From CAYMJK01 sp043101635 (GTDB lineage: Bacteria; Planctomycetota; Phycisphaerae; Phycisphaerales; UBA1924): a DNA stretch of 9,317 nucleotides. A model generated the notes under the pieces. The model was not told the DNA's origin. It saw only the letters and a list, made by a program, of their open reading frames with translations, and made no database searches. Both the position numbers and the translations under genes were made by a program. The stretch is taken from NCBI GenBank assembly GCA_043101635.1, contig JBICIE010000321.1, positions 1 to 9,317 on the forward strand, in the 5' to 3' direction. Positions 1-6,081 of the stretch are shown piece by piece (position 1 is the stretch's first letter; each line of letters starts with the position of its first letter).

Positions 1-631
1 GGCCGCCGACGGTCCCAGCCAGATGGGGCTCCCGGACGTCGCATGGTTCCGCGCCTTTACGACCATGCGCGACCACCGCGGCAACCCCGGATGCTACATT
101 CTGCAGCCATCCGACGCCTACGCCGCCTACGCGCTGACCAACGTGATGGCCGATTACGACGGGGTGTGCTACATGCGGACGCTCCGCCCGGACACCGAGT
201 TCCTCTACAGCGACGATGTCGTCTTCAACCTCGGCGGCTTCGAGGTGCTCAACGAGGGGCGCGACGTCGTGATCTGCGCCGCCGGCTACATGGTGCACGA
301 GGCCAACAAGGCCATCGACGTGCTGGACAAGGCGGGCATCAACGCGACGCTGATCGACCTGTACTCGCTTCCGTTCGACGAGGAGAAGCTGCTGGACATC
401 ATCGGCGCCAACAACGGCTACGTGATCAGCTTCGAGGACAACTACGGCGGCGCGATCGGCTCGGCCATCGCCGACGCCCTGACGGCGTCGGGCGACGCGT
501 TCACCCTGCACCAGTTGCACGTCAGGCGCATTCCCAGCAGCGCCCGCACGGCCGGCGAGATGCTGGAGATGTGCGGGCTGACCTCGAACCACCTCGTCAA
601 GGCCGTGATGGAGGCGCTGCAGCTGGCGTAA
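1..631 (+). CDS. tkt: Transketolase, C-terminal part (5' end outside window)
   Basis: This is the 3' end of a thiamine-diphosphate-dependent transketolase, which moves two-carbon ketol units between sugar phosphates in the pentose phosphate pathway. The first complete codon is at 2, and about 209 residues are visible. They open with ADGPSQMGLPDVAWFR, which corresponds to the DGPSQM-L-D-AMFR segment of the pyrimidine-binding domain in human-type transketolases; the E. coli type has DGPTHQP here. The pyrimidine domain continues through PSDAYAAYA and RTLRPDTEF. The C-terminal domain follows, including ISFEDNYGGAIGSAIADAL and a closing VRRIPSSARTAGEML segment that parallels VNRVPRSGKPAELL of the animal enzyme. 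The stop TAA is at 629-631, and the cardiolipin synthase ATG follows 4 bp later, suggesting co-transcription. A 1-deoxyxylulose-5-phosphate synthase is less likely because the SQM motif and the C-terminus fit transketolase better. Confidence 0.93.
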   Translation, partial: AADGPSQMGLPDVAWFRAFTTMRDHRGNPGCYILQPSDAYAAYALTNVMADYDGVCYMRTLRPDTEFLYSDDVVFNLGGFEVLNEGRDVVICAAGYMVHEANKAIDVLDKAGINATLIDLYSLPFDEEKLLDIIGANNGYVISFEDNYGGAIGSAIADALTASGDAFTLHQLHVRRIPSSARTAGEMLEMCGLTSNHLVKAVMEALQLA

Positions 632-635
632 CGCC

Positions 636-2096
636 ATGCTCGACGGTGTGTCGTGGACGACGGCGACGGTCTTCCTCGCCGAACTGACGTTGCGCATCGG
701 GCTGGCCGTGCGCATCATCATGCGGCGCGAGACGCCGGGCGTCACCTTCGCGTGGCTCAACCTGATCCTGCTGGTCCCGCTTGTCGGCGCGGCGATCTAC
801 CTGCTGATCGGCGAAAGCCGCCTGGGCCGGCTGCGGGCCCGTCAGGAGCGGCTGTCGCAGAACGCGTGGGCCGACTGGCTGGTCGATCTGCGCCGCCGGG
901 CCGCGCCTGGCGCCGGCCGGCTGAGCCTCGCGCAGCAGCGCGTTGCCCGCCAGGCGGAGCAGCGGGCCGGCATGCCCGCCGTCGACAGCGCCGCCGTCGA
1001 GATCCTCGACGAGGCCGGGGCCGTCTTCAACGCCCTCCTTGCGGACATCGAGGGCGCCGCGTCCACCTGCCATCTGCAGTTCTACATCTGGGGCCTCAAG
1101 GGACGCGCCGTTGATGTGTCTCGCGCCGTGATCGACGCCGCCCGGCGCGGGGTCGCGTGCCGCGTCCTTGTCGACAACGTCGGATCCCGGGCGTTTCTCG
1201 GGAGCGAACTCGCCCGCGCGATGCGCGACGCCGGTGTCCGCATCGAAGACACCATGCCGGTTGGGCCGTTTCGCAGCCGCTTCGCCCGGGCCGACCTGCG
1301 CAACCACCGCAAGATCGCCGTGATCGACGGCGCCGTCGCGTATACCGGCAGCATGAATCTCGTCGACCCGGAGTACTTCAGGCAGGGCGCCGGCGTCGGC
1401 AAGTGGCTCGACATCATGGCCCGCGTGCGCGGTCCGGTGGTCGAAGCGCTCGGCGCCATCTTCATCCGCGAGTGGGAACTCGCCACCGATGACGACCTCG
1501 ATGAACTGCTCGGCAAGGCGAATGTCACGGCGCAGTCCGCGGCCGGCGACGTCTGCGCCCAGGTCGCGCCTTCCGGCCCGACCCCGACGGCAGGCTCGAT
1601 CCACGAGGTGACGCTCAGCGCGATCTACGAGGCCCAGCAGCGACTGACCATCACCACGCCCTACTTCGTGCCCGATCCTGCGCTGCGCATCGCGCTGACC
1701 AGCGCCGCGGACCGCGGGGCCCGCGTGCGGCTCATCCTGCCGCGCCGGGTCGACAGCCGGCTGGTGCACTACGCCAGCCGCGCGTTCTTCGAAGAACTGC
1801 TGGACCGCGGGATCGAGATCCACCGGTATCGCGACGGCCTGCTGCACACCAAGCTCATCACCATCGACGACCACATCGCGCTGCTGGGCACGGTGAATCT
1901 GGATCCGCGCAGCTTCTTCCTGAACTTCGAGAACACGCTGCTGATCTACGACGACGGGGTCGCGCGGGCGCTGCGCGAGATCCAGGAGGGCTACATCGCC
2001 CGCTCCGAGCCGGTCGATCTCGACCGCTGGCGCCAGCGGCACATCGGGCGGCGATTTCTGTGCAACCTGGCGCAGTTGTTCTCGCCGGTGCTGTGA
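636..2096 (+). CDS. cls: Cardiolipin synthase (phospholipase D superfamily)
   Basis: A 486-residue membrane-associated enzyme predicted to make cardiolipin by transphosphatidylation of phosphatidylglycerol at the inner membrane. Two hydrophobic stretches lie at about residues 10-28 and 38-58, followed by a basic segment, as in the N-terminal membrane anchor of ClsA-type proteins. Both PLD catalytic HxKxxxxD motifs are intact: H224-K226-D231 (NHRKIAVIDG) followed by TGSMNL, and H404-K406-D411 (LHTKLITIDD) followed by LGTVNLDPRSF. The length is normal for the family. The TPYFVPD motif at 341-347 is also characteristic. The ATG at 636 lies 4 bp after the transketolase stop. No good Shine-Dalgarno sequence precedes it, since a GGAGG at 610-614 is too far away, so translation may be coupled. 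The gene ends facing the aminopeptidase gene across a palindrome cluster. Exact substrate preference (PG+PG versus PE+PG) cannot be read from sequence. Confidence 0.95.
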   Translation: MLDGVSWTTATVFLAELTLRIGLAVRIIMRRETPGVTFAWLNLILLVPLVGAAIYLLIGESRLGRLRARQERLSQNAWADWLVDLRRRAAPGAGRLSLAQQRVARQAEQRAGMPAVDSAAVEILDEAGAVFNALLADIEGAASTCHLQFYIWGLKGRAVDVSRAVIDAARRGVACRVLVDNVGSRAFLGSELARAMRDAGVRIEDTMPVGPFRSRFARADLRNHRKIAVIDGAVAYTGSMNLVDPEYFRQGAGVGKWLDIMARVRGPVVEALGAIFIREWELATDDDLDELLGKANVTAQSAAGDVCAQVAPSGPTPTAGSIHEVTLSAIYEAQQRLTITTPYFVPDPALRIALTSAADRGARVRLILPRRVDSRLVHYASRAFFEELLDRGIEIHRYRDGLLHTKLITIDDHIALLGTVNLDPRSFFLNFENTLLIYDDGVARALREIQEGYIARSEPVDLDRWRQRHIGRRFLCNLAQLFSPVL

Positions 2097-2222
2097 GGCC
2101 GCTCGCGTCGGTGCGGCCGTTGAGGGCGTACGGAGTGTTCGGCCGCGGCGGCGGATCGCAAGGCGATGGGGGCGCAGGGGTGCGAGACTGCGCGCGCTGG
2201 CGATCGATGCGCCGCGAAACAG

Positions 2223-2247
2223 AGCCCTGAGCGCGAGCTCAGGGGCC
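2223..2247 (-). repeat. REP-like palindrome, copy 1 (inverted relative to the others)
   Basis: Perfect 8-bp stem CCCTGAGC / GCTCAGGG (2225-2232 with 2237-2244) closed by a GCGA tetraloop. Read on the minus strand it aligns with copy 4 (GAGCT-GCGCTC core, then GGGCTCT). The stem pair that is T-A here is C-G in copy 4, a compensatory change that preserves pairing. Confidence 0.7.
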
Positions 2248-2272
2248 GGGGCAAGCGCCTTCGTGTCCACCG

Positions 2273-2300
2273 GGCCACCCGCCCTTGCGCTCCGGGATCT
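2273..2300 (+). repeat. REP-like palindrome, copy 2 (degenerate)
   Basis: Begins GGCCACCCG as in copy 4 and keeps the TTGC loop (2285-2288), but the inner stem has decayed and has one extra C. Only the outer CCCG/CGGG pairing (2278-2281 with 2293-2296) remains. The centre-to-centre distance to copy 1 is 52 bp. Confidence 0.55.
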
Positions 2301-2345
2301 CGGGTGATCCCGAGTCTCAAAGTGACTGCGCGTGCCGCGGGCGAC

Positions 2346-2371
2346 GGCCCCCGGGCTTGCGCCCGTGGGTT
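2346..2371 (+). repeat. REP-like palindrome, copy 3
   Basis: Stem CGGGC-TTGC-GCCCG (2352-2365), extended beyond one C/T mismatch by three more C-G pairs (2348-2350 with 2367-2369). It has the same TTGC loop and orientation as copies 2 and 4. Confidence 0.6.
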
Positions 2372-2396
2372 CCCCGGCGCGGCCGGTCATGAATCA

Positions 2397-2424
2397 GGCC
2401 ACCCGAGCTTGCGCTCGGGGCTCT
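2397..2424 (+). repeat. REP-like palindrome, copy 4
   Basis: GGCCA leader, then a perfect 7-bp stem CCCGAGC-TTGC-GCTCGGG (2402-2419), then GCTCT. It abuts the stop codon of the aminopeptidase gene (reverse-complement TAA at 2425-2427), so it would form at the immediate 3' end of that mRNA. The centre-to-centre distance to copy 3 is 52 bp, the same as between copies 1 and 2. Confidence 0.7.
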
Positions 2425-3927
2425 TTAGACCTGCTCGGCGAGGAGCGCCATGAGGCGGGCGCCGAAGCCGGTGGGGCCGGTGACGAACGGGCCGGAGTCG
2501 CCTTCCACTGCGTGCACCCCCGCGATGTCCAGGTGACACCACGGGATCCCCTCCTCCACGAAATAGCTCAGGAACGCGGCGCCTTGGATGGGGTGGGCCT
2601 TGCGGTTGGGGTTGCTGTTGATGATGTCGGCGACCTGCGACTTCATCATCTTGCGGTATTCCTCATCGTGCGGGAGGCGCCAGACGCGCTCGCCGGCGCC
2701 TTCGGCAGCGCACAGCGTGTGCTCGCGGAGGTTGTCATCGTCGCACCACATGCCGGCGAAGGTGCTGCCGAGGGCGGTGACCACGCCGCCGGTGAGGGTG
2801 GCGATGTCGACGATCGCCTGCGGCCTCTCCTTCTCGCAGGCCCAGCAGAGGGCGTCGGCGAGGACGAGGCGGCCCTCGGCATCGGTGTTGGTGACCTCGA
2901 CGGTGACGCCGTTGCGGTAGGTGATGATGTCATCGGGGCGGTAGGCCTCGTCGCTGATCGAGTTCTCTGCCGCGGCCAGCAGAGCGACGACCGGGCGCTT
3001 GGGCTTGATGACGGTGGCGATGTTGTGCATGGCGCCGATGACGGCGCAGCCGCCATCCTTGTCGCGCTTCATGCCGCGCATGCCGCCGCCGACCTTGATG
3101 GAGAGGCCGCCGGAGTCGTAGGTCATGGTCTTGCCAACGAGCACGAGCGGCTTCTTGCCGCCGGCGCCGCCGCTGCCGGCGGTTCCGCCGGGGCGGTACT
3201 CGAGGCGGATCAGGCAGGGGGCGTTCTCGCTGGCCTTGCCGACGTTGATGAGGCCGGTGAGCTTCTCGCGCTCGAGTGCGGCGCCCTTGATGACGGTGCA
3301 CTTCATGCCGGTGGCGCGGGCGAGCTTCTGGCACTCCTTTGCCATGAACTCCGGCGTGGCGATGTTGGGCGGGGTTTCGCTGAGCGTGCGCGCGAGGTTG
3401 GCGCCTTCGGCGAGGCCGAGGCCGCGCTTGAGGCCTGCGGTCAGCTTCTTGTCATCGGTGTCGACCTTCAGATCCGTGCGCTTGGGAACCTCGTTGGCCT
3501 TGCCGCGGAACTGGTCGCAGGTCCAGCCGATGAGGCCGAGCCCTTCGCCGAGAGCGCAGCCGGCGAGGGCGAGATCGACCTTGGCGTCGTTGAGCGGGCC
3601 CGCGAGGGCGAACTGAACGCTGGTCTCCTTGGTGGTGGCGAGGCGCCGGCCGACGGCCGCGCCGAGCGCTCGCATGGCGCCCGGCTTGAGTTTGTCGGCC
3701 TCGCCGAGGCCGCAGAGGATGATGCGCCCGGGGGCGCCCTTGCCGGTGGGGAAGCACTCGACCATGGCGCCGGCCTCGCCGGTGGCCTCGCCGCGCTTGA
3801 GCGCCGCGGCGATGGCGCCATCGGCATCGAGTTTCTTCGTGTCGCTGTCGAGGGCCTTGCCCTTGAAGTGGCCGACGACGAGGACCTGCGGGGATTTGCT
3901 GGACGATGCGCGCACGGACTTGAACAT
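2425..3927 (-). CDS. pepA: Leucyl aminopeptidase, peptidase family M17
   Basis: A 500-residue cytosolic dizinc exopeptidase that removes N-terminal residues from peptides, with roles in peptide turnover. The C-terminal catalytic domain has the full M17 residue set. By alignment from memory with E. coli PepA, the metal ligands are K266, D271, D289, D349 and E351, and the catalytic residues are K278 and R353. They sit in VGKTMTYDSGGLSIK, MKRDKDGG and the family signature NTDAEGRLVLADAL. The N-terminal domain (about 1-170) is divergent, as usual. A Gly-rich linker (GGTAGSGGAGG, 247-257) just before the catalytic core is slightly longer than in E. coli. I chose the ATG at 3927 because AGGAGG (minus strand, 3934-3939) lies 6 nt upstream and the protein then begins MFKSVRASSS with a normal family length. 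An in-frame ATG at 3981 would begin inside the 8-bp tandem repeat and has no such support. Confidence 0.95.
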   Translation of the reverse strand: MFKSVRASSSKSPQVLVVGHFKGKALDSDTKKLDADGAIAAALKRGEATGEAGAMVECFPTGKGAPGRIILCGLGEADKLKPGAMRALGAAVGRRLATTKETSVQFALAGPLNDAKVDLALAGCALGEGLGLIGWTCDQFRGKANEVPKRTDLKVDTDDKKLTAGLKRGLGLAEGANLARTLSETPPNIATPEFMAKECQKLARATGMKCTVIKGAALEREKLTGLINVGKASENAPCLIRLEYRPGGTAGSGGAGGKKPLVLVGKTMTYDSGGLSIKVGGGMRGMKRDKDGGCAVIGAMHNIATVIKPKRPVVALLAAAENSISDEAYRPDDIITYRNGVTVEVTNTDAEGRLVLADALCWACEKERPQAIVDIATLTGGVVTALGSTFAGMWCDDDNLREHTLCAAEGAGERVWRLPHDEEYRKMMKSQVADIINSNPNRKAHPIQGAAFLSYFVEEGIPWCHLDIAGVHAVEGDSGPFVTGPTGFGARLMALLAEQV

Positions 3928-3933
3928 GGGAGC

Positions 3934-3939
3934 CCTCCT
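3934..3939 (-). promoter_or_regulatory. Shine-Dalgarno sequence of the leucyl aminopeptidase gene
   Basis: AGGAGG on the minus strand, 6 nt before the ATG at 3927. It decides the start against the longer in-frame ATG at 3981. Confidence 0.8.
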
Positions 3940-3952
3940 GAAGTGGGTTGGG

Positions 3953-3958
3953 AGTGTA
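3953..3958 (-). promoter_or_regulatory. Possible -10 element upstream of the leucyl aminopeptidase gene
   Basis: TACACT on the minus strand (4 of 6 matches to TATAAT) would place transcription start near 3946 and give a leader of about 19 nt holding the Shine-Dalgarno sequence. No good -35 is found at the right distance; that position falls inside the 8-bp tandem repeat. Weak call. Confidence 0.25.
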
Positions 3959-3968
3959 GGGTGGGCAA

Positions 3969-4000
3969 GGCACGAAGGCACGAAGGCACGAAGGCACGAA
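3969..4000 (-). repeat. Tandem repeat, four perfect copies of an 8-bp unit
   Basis: The unit is GGCACGAA on + (TTCGTGCC on -), at 3969, 3977, 3985 and 3993, followed by a partial GGG. It lies in the 112-bp gap between the secreted dockerin gene and the downstream aminopeptidase gene, immediately upstream of the possible -10 of the latter. Units of eight are not a multiple of three and the array is not in a credible reading frame. I recall similar TTCGTG-rich short arrays in intergenic DNA of planctomycetes and other bacteria, but this was not searched. Confidence 0.9.
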
Positions 4001-4039
4001 GGGCGTGGAGGCGTGGGTACTCAGCACTGCGTCCTGGCG

Positions 4040-4885
4040 TCAGGGGCAGCCGGCTGCGAAGTTGTTCTGGAAGCAGAGGAAGTCGAAGAGATCGAGCGCG
4101 CCGCTCTGGTCACAGTCGGCGCGGAGGTCGGCGGCGGCGAAGAGGTTCTGGAAGCAGAGGAAGTCGAAGAGATCGGTGGCGCCGGACACGTCGCAGTCGG
4201 CGTAGCAGATGACGCCGCAGGTGGGTGGGGGTGTGACGCTGGATTGGGTGACAACGATGTCGTCGATGTACATGCCGGGGCCGGAGGCAAGGCGATCCAT
4301 GTAGAGGTCGATTGCCTGGAAGGTCAGAATCGGCGAGGTTGCGAACGGTGACCATGTGATGTCATCGCCCACGAGTCCGCCGTCGTAGTAGAGCGCGTAG
4401 CCGTCGGCGGCGAGATCGATCTCGGCGCGCAGCTCCACCCAGCGATCGTATATCAAGGGCGTTGAGACGCCGGCGAACCAGACAGTCACGGTGGAGGCGC
4501 CAGAATCGAACTCGACGGTCATCGAATGGAAGAACCACGGAGGCTCGTACATGCCCAAGGCAAGCACGTATCCGGTGAGGCCTTGCGACGTGCTCGGCAC
4601 ATAGGTCATCGCGCGGAAGATGACCCGCTCGGATTTGTAGCTCACGCGACGGAGGACGTCTGTCCCGGCTTGATGGAGTTGAAGGCTCTGGGATCCACTG
4701 AACGACAGATCGTGGGTGACGACCGCGTCGTGCCCGGGCGGATCGAACCACAACTCCCACCCCGGCTGCTGCGAGATCAGATCGCCTGGCTGGTAGCACT
4801 CGAAGCTGTCGTTGAGTGATCGCTGGGCGAGGGCGGGCGCTGTCGCGACTGCGGCGGCCAGGGCGAAGGTGGCGATCTGGCGCAT
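4040..4885 (-). CDS. Secreted protein with C-terminal GC-type dockerin (ConA-like N-terminal domain likely)
   Basis: A 281-residue exported protein. A Sec signal peptide covers residues 1-20, with a hydrophobic Ala-rich core and cleavage likely after APALA, before Q21. Residues 21-215 start with DSFECYQPGDLISQQPGW and are rich in predicted beta strands ending in MYIDDIVV. This pattern resembles the concanavalin A-like lectin/glucanase fold of planctomycete exoproteins; no catalytic motif is recognised. Residues 223-281 form a dockerin-like module of two 27-residue repeats (DCDVSG...LFDFLCFQN, DCDQSG...LFDFLCFQN, ending AAGCP). Each repeat has an EF-hand-type loop with D/D/S/D/D at positions 1, 3, 5, 9 and 12. 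Cysteines are at 227, 231, 244, 258, 271 and 280. GGAGGA (minus strand, 4892-4897) lies 6 nt before the ATG. The likely role is an extracellular or envelope-attached binding protein; the ligand is unknown. Confidence 0.88.
   Translation of the reverse strand: MRQIATFALAAAVATAPALAQRSLNDSFECYQPGDLISQQPGWELWFDPPGHDAVVTHDLSFSGSQSLQLHQAGTDVLRRVSYKSERVIFRAMTYVPSTSQGLTGYVLALGMYEPPWFFHSMTVEFDSGASTVTVWFAGVSTPLIYDRWVELRAEIDLAADGYALYYDGGLVGDDITWSPFATSPILTFQAIDLYMDRLASGPGMYIDDIVVTQSSVTPPPTCGVICYADCDVSGATDLFDFLCFQNLFAAADLRADCDQSGALDLFDFLCFQNNFAAGCP
4064..4175 (-). repeat. Direct repeat pair encoding the two dockerin halves
   Basis: A 31-bp exact direct repeat at 4064-4094 and 4145-4175, offset by 81 bp, which equals the 27-residue dockerin repeat period. 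It encodes the D-LFDFLCFQN core. Flanking bases between the copies have diverged, so the two halves were probably duplicated or homogenised. Confidence 0.9.
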
Positions 4886-4891
4886 CGTGCG

Positions 4892-4897
4892 TCCTCC
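4892..4897 (-). promoter_or_regulatory. Shine-Dalgarno sequence of the minus-strand dockerin gene
   Basis: GGAGGA on the minus strand, 6 nt upstream of the ATG at 4885. It supports the start that includes the signal peptide. Confidence 0.7.
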
Positions 4898-4906
4898 CCG
4901 TCTGCC

Positions 4907-4935
4907 AGTATGATCGAGTTGCGCGGCGAGTGCAA
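4907..4935 (-). promoter_or_regulatory. Putative promoter of the minus-strand dockerin gene
   Basis: On the minus strand, TTGCAC (4930-4935), a 17-bp spacer, then CATACT (4907-4912). This would start transcription near 4900 and give a leader of about 15 nt that just contains the Shine-Dalgarno sequence. It lies in the 69-bp gap after the methyltransferase gene, so the dockerin gene could be transcribed independently. Matches are 3 of 6 and 4 of 6. Confidence 0.35.
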
Positions 4936-4954
4936 GGGCTTTCTGCGCCGTGGG

Positions 4955-5551
4955 TCAGGATTCCGACGGCGCGCCTTGGCGCGGGCTTGTGCGCTGGAGC
5001 AGCTTCCGGGTGGTGCGCGGGCCGGGCAGCAGACAGGATGTGGTGCGCTCGTAGGCGCGGTACGCCTCGCCGAAGCGGCGGATGAGGGCGGGGCGCTCGT
5101 TGAAGCGGTGGTTCCACCAGACGATGGCCGCGTAGAGGGGCACGTTGATGAACATCGAGCGCACGCTGCCGGTCAGGCCGGTGATGGCGAGGTACAGCAG
5201 GATGTCGCCGAGCCCCATCGGGTTGCGCACCCACCAGTAGACGCCGCGGGTCAGCAGGACCTGCGTGGGCCGGGAGAAGCTCTCGCGTCCGGTCATGTCG
5301 AAAGGGTGGCCGGCGCCGCGCGTGAGCTGGGCGCGAATACTGGCCGCGATCAGGAAGATCCCCAGTGCGCCGAGGGCGGCCAGCGCGATCTTCAGCAGCG
5401 CGGCGATGGCAGGGGGCTGCCAGGGGATCAGCAGCGCGAGCAGCGGCTCAGAGGCGATCAGCCACGCCGGAATCAGGATGTAGAAGACGCCGAGAGAGCC
5501 TGCCCAGCGCAGGAGTTCAGCGGAGCGCGCCTCCGTCGGCGTTCTGGCCAT
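4955..5551 (-). CDS. ICMT/PEMT-like integral membrane methyltransferase family protein
   Basis: A 198-residue integral membrane protein of the isoprenylcysteine carboxyl methyltransferase / phospholipid methyltransferase-like superfamily. Bacterial members use S-adenosylmethionine, and their substrates are mostly unknown. Hydrophobic segments lie at about 19-42, 47-71, 112-128 and 133-147. The conserved C-terminal block is present: RGVYWWVRNPMGLGD (102-116), which matches the G-Y-VRNPMY-G SAM-binding motif except that G replaces the usual Tyr. It is followed by E152, RRFGEAYRAYER (158-169) and LLPG. I chose the ATG at 5551 because AGAGGT (minus strand, 5563-5568) lies 11 nt upstream. A longer frame to 5695 would overlap the CBS gene and adds a low-complexity Arg/Pro stretch typical of a shadow frame. 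The gene begins 23 bp after the CBS protein stop, so the two probably form an operon. Confidence 0.82.
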   Translation of the reverse strand: MARTPTEARSAELLRWAGSLGVFYILIPAWLIASEPLLALLIPWQPPAIAALLKIALAALGALGIFLIAASIRAQLTRGAGHPFDMTGRESFSRPTQVLLTRGVYWWVRNPMGLGDILLYLAITGLTGSVRSMFINVPLYAAIVWWNHRFNERPALIRRFGEAYRAYERTTSCLLPGPRTTRKLLQRTSPRQGAPSES

Positions 5552-5574
5552 AGGGCAACAGTACCTCTTGCGTT

Positions 5575-6015
5575 TCAGGCCGCGGGGCGGTCGGCCCGGG
5601 CGAGCTGGTCGGCTGCGCGGACGGCCCAGCGGAGGATGTCGCGGAGGGTGACGATGCCGACGCACTCGCCAGCGCTGTCGATGATCGGCAGGCAACTGAC
5701 GCGCTCGAGGAGCATGGTCTCGGCGGCCTTGGCGATGTCGGTGGCGGGGCTGGCCGACACGAGGCGGCGGGTCATGACCTGGTGCACGCGGCGCTTGAGG
5801 CTGGCGGCGTCCTGGGCGCGCTCGGCGAACTTGCCGACGAAGGGGCTGATGTTGCGCAGCAGGTCGCGGTCGGAGACGACGCCCATGACGCGCCCGCGCT
5901 CGATGACGATGGCGTGGTGGAAGCGCTCGCGCTGGAAGAGGTCGCGCACCGTCTCCAGCGTGTCATCCATCGACACGGCCACCACCGGGCGCGTCATGAT
6001 CGCACAGACCGTCAC
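5575..6015 (-). CDS. Two-CBS-domain protein
   Basis: A protein of about 146 residues consisting almost entirely of a tandem CBS pair (Bateman module). Such modules bind adenosine nucleotides or S-adenosylmethionine and act as energy or metabolite sensors. CBS1 covers about 3-58 (IMTRPVVAVSMDDTL through GVVSDRDLL). CBS2 covers about 78-131 (VMTRRLVSASPATDI through CLPIIDSAGECVGIV and TLRDILRW). Both contain the G-(V/I)-V-(S/T)-x-RD nucleotide-binding signature (D49/R50/D51 and R125/D126). No catalytic or membrane domain is attached. The start is uncertain: GTG at 6015 keeps TVCAIM, which matches the usual entry strand of CBS1, whereas ATG at 5997 gives 140 residues. Neither has a clear Shine-Dalgarno sequence. 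The 418-residue open frame reaching 6831 is antisense to the HIT gene and is not real. It is divergent from the HIT gene and upstream of the methyltransferase, for which it may be a regulatory partner (inference). Confidence 0.88.
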   Translation of the reverse strand: MTVCAIMTRPVVAVSMDDTLETVRDLFQRERFHHAIVIERGRVMGVVSDRDLLRNISPFVGKFAERAQDAASLKRRVHQVMTRRLVSASPATDIAKAAETMLLERVSCLPIIDSAGECVGIVTLRDILRWAVRAADQLARADRPAA

Positions 6016-6047
6016 GGTCTTGCTATCGGTCCACGGGGGGCGCGGCT

Positions 6048-6075
6048 TTGGCGGGGCGGGGGCCGGGGGTACAGT
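6048..6075 (+). promoter_or_regulatory. Possible promoter of the HIT-family gene
   Basis: TTGGCG (6048-6053), a 16-bp spacer, and TACAGT (6070-6075) in the 66-bp divergent gap. Transcription would begin at about the ATG (6082), implying a leaderless mRNA, which agrees with the absence of a clear Shine-Dalgarno sequence. Weak call in a very GC-rich gap. Confidence 0.25.
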
Positions 6076-6081
6076 GGGCCG

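Larger units (their letters stand above)
2097..2424. other. Convergent intergenic region, no gene
   Basis: This 328-bp gap separates the converging cls and leucyl aminopeptidase genes. I see no credible coding region in it: the long reading frames that cross it are antisense or shadow frames of the flanking genes. Its right half (about 2222-2424) is filled by four REP-like palindromes listed separately. Between the second and third lies a further inverted repeat, CTCGGG-TGAT-CCCGAG at 2299-2314, overlapping an alternative stem CGGGAT/ATCCCG at 2293-2298 and 2307-2312. The left half (2097-2220) is GC-rich with no recognised RNA or site. No hairpin here is followed by a T-run, so a classical intrinsic terminator is not visible on either strand. 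Confidence 0.7.

Noticed and set aside
597..2390. 597-codon open frame on the minus strand over cls
   Set aside because: It is antisense to a well-supported cardiolipin synthase. The translation is Arg/Pro/Ala/Gly/Asp-rich low complexity without motifs, as expected for a shadow frame in high-GC DNA.
3928..3981. Upstream ATG at 3981 as the aminopeptidase start
   Set aside because: It begins inside the 8-bp tandem repeat, lacks a Shine-Dalgarno sequence and adds 18 non-conserved residues. The ATG at 3927 has AGGAGG 6 nt away.
3969..4000. CRISPR-like array
   Set aside because: The units are 8 bp, contiguous and without spacers; it is a simple tandem repeat.
2332..4212. 626-codon open frame on the plus strand over the aminopeptidase gene
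   Set aside because: It is antisense to a gene with a complete M17 catalytic set. The product is a Gly/Ala/Asp/Glu-rich mirror of the codon bias, and it reads through the palindromes and the 8-bp tandem repeat.
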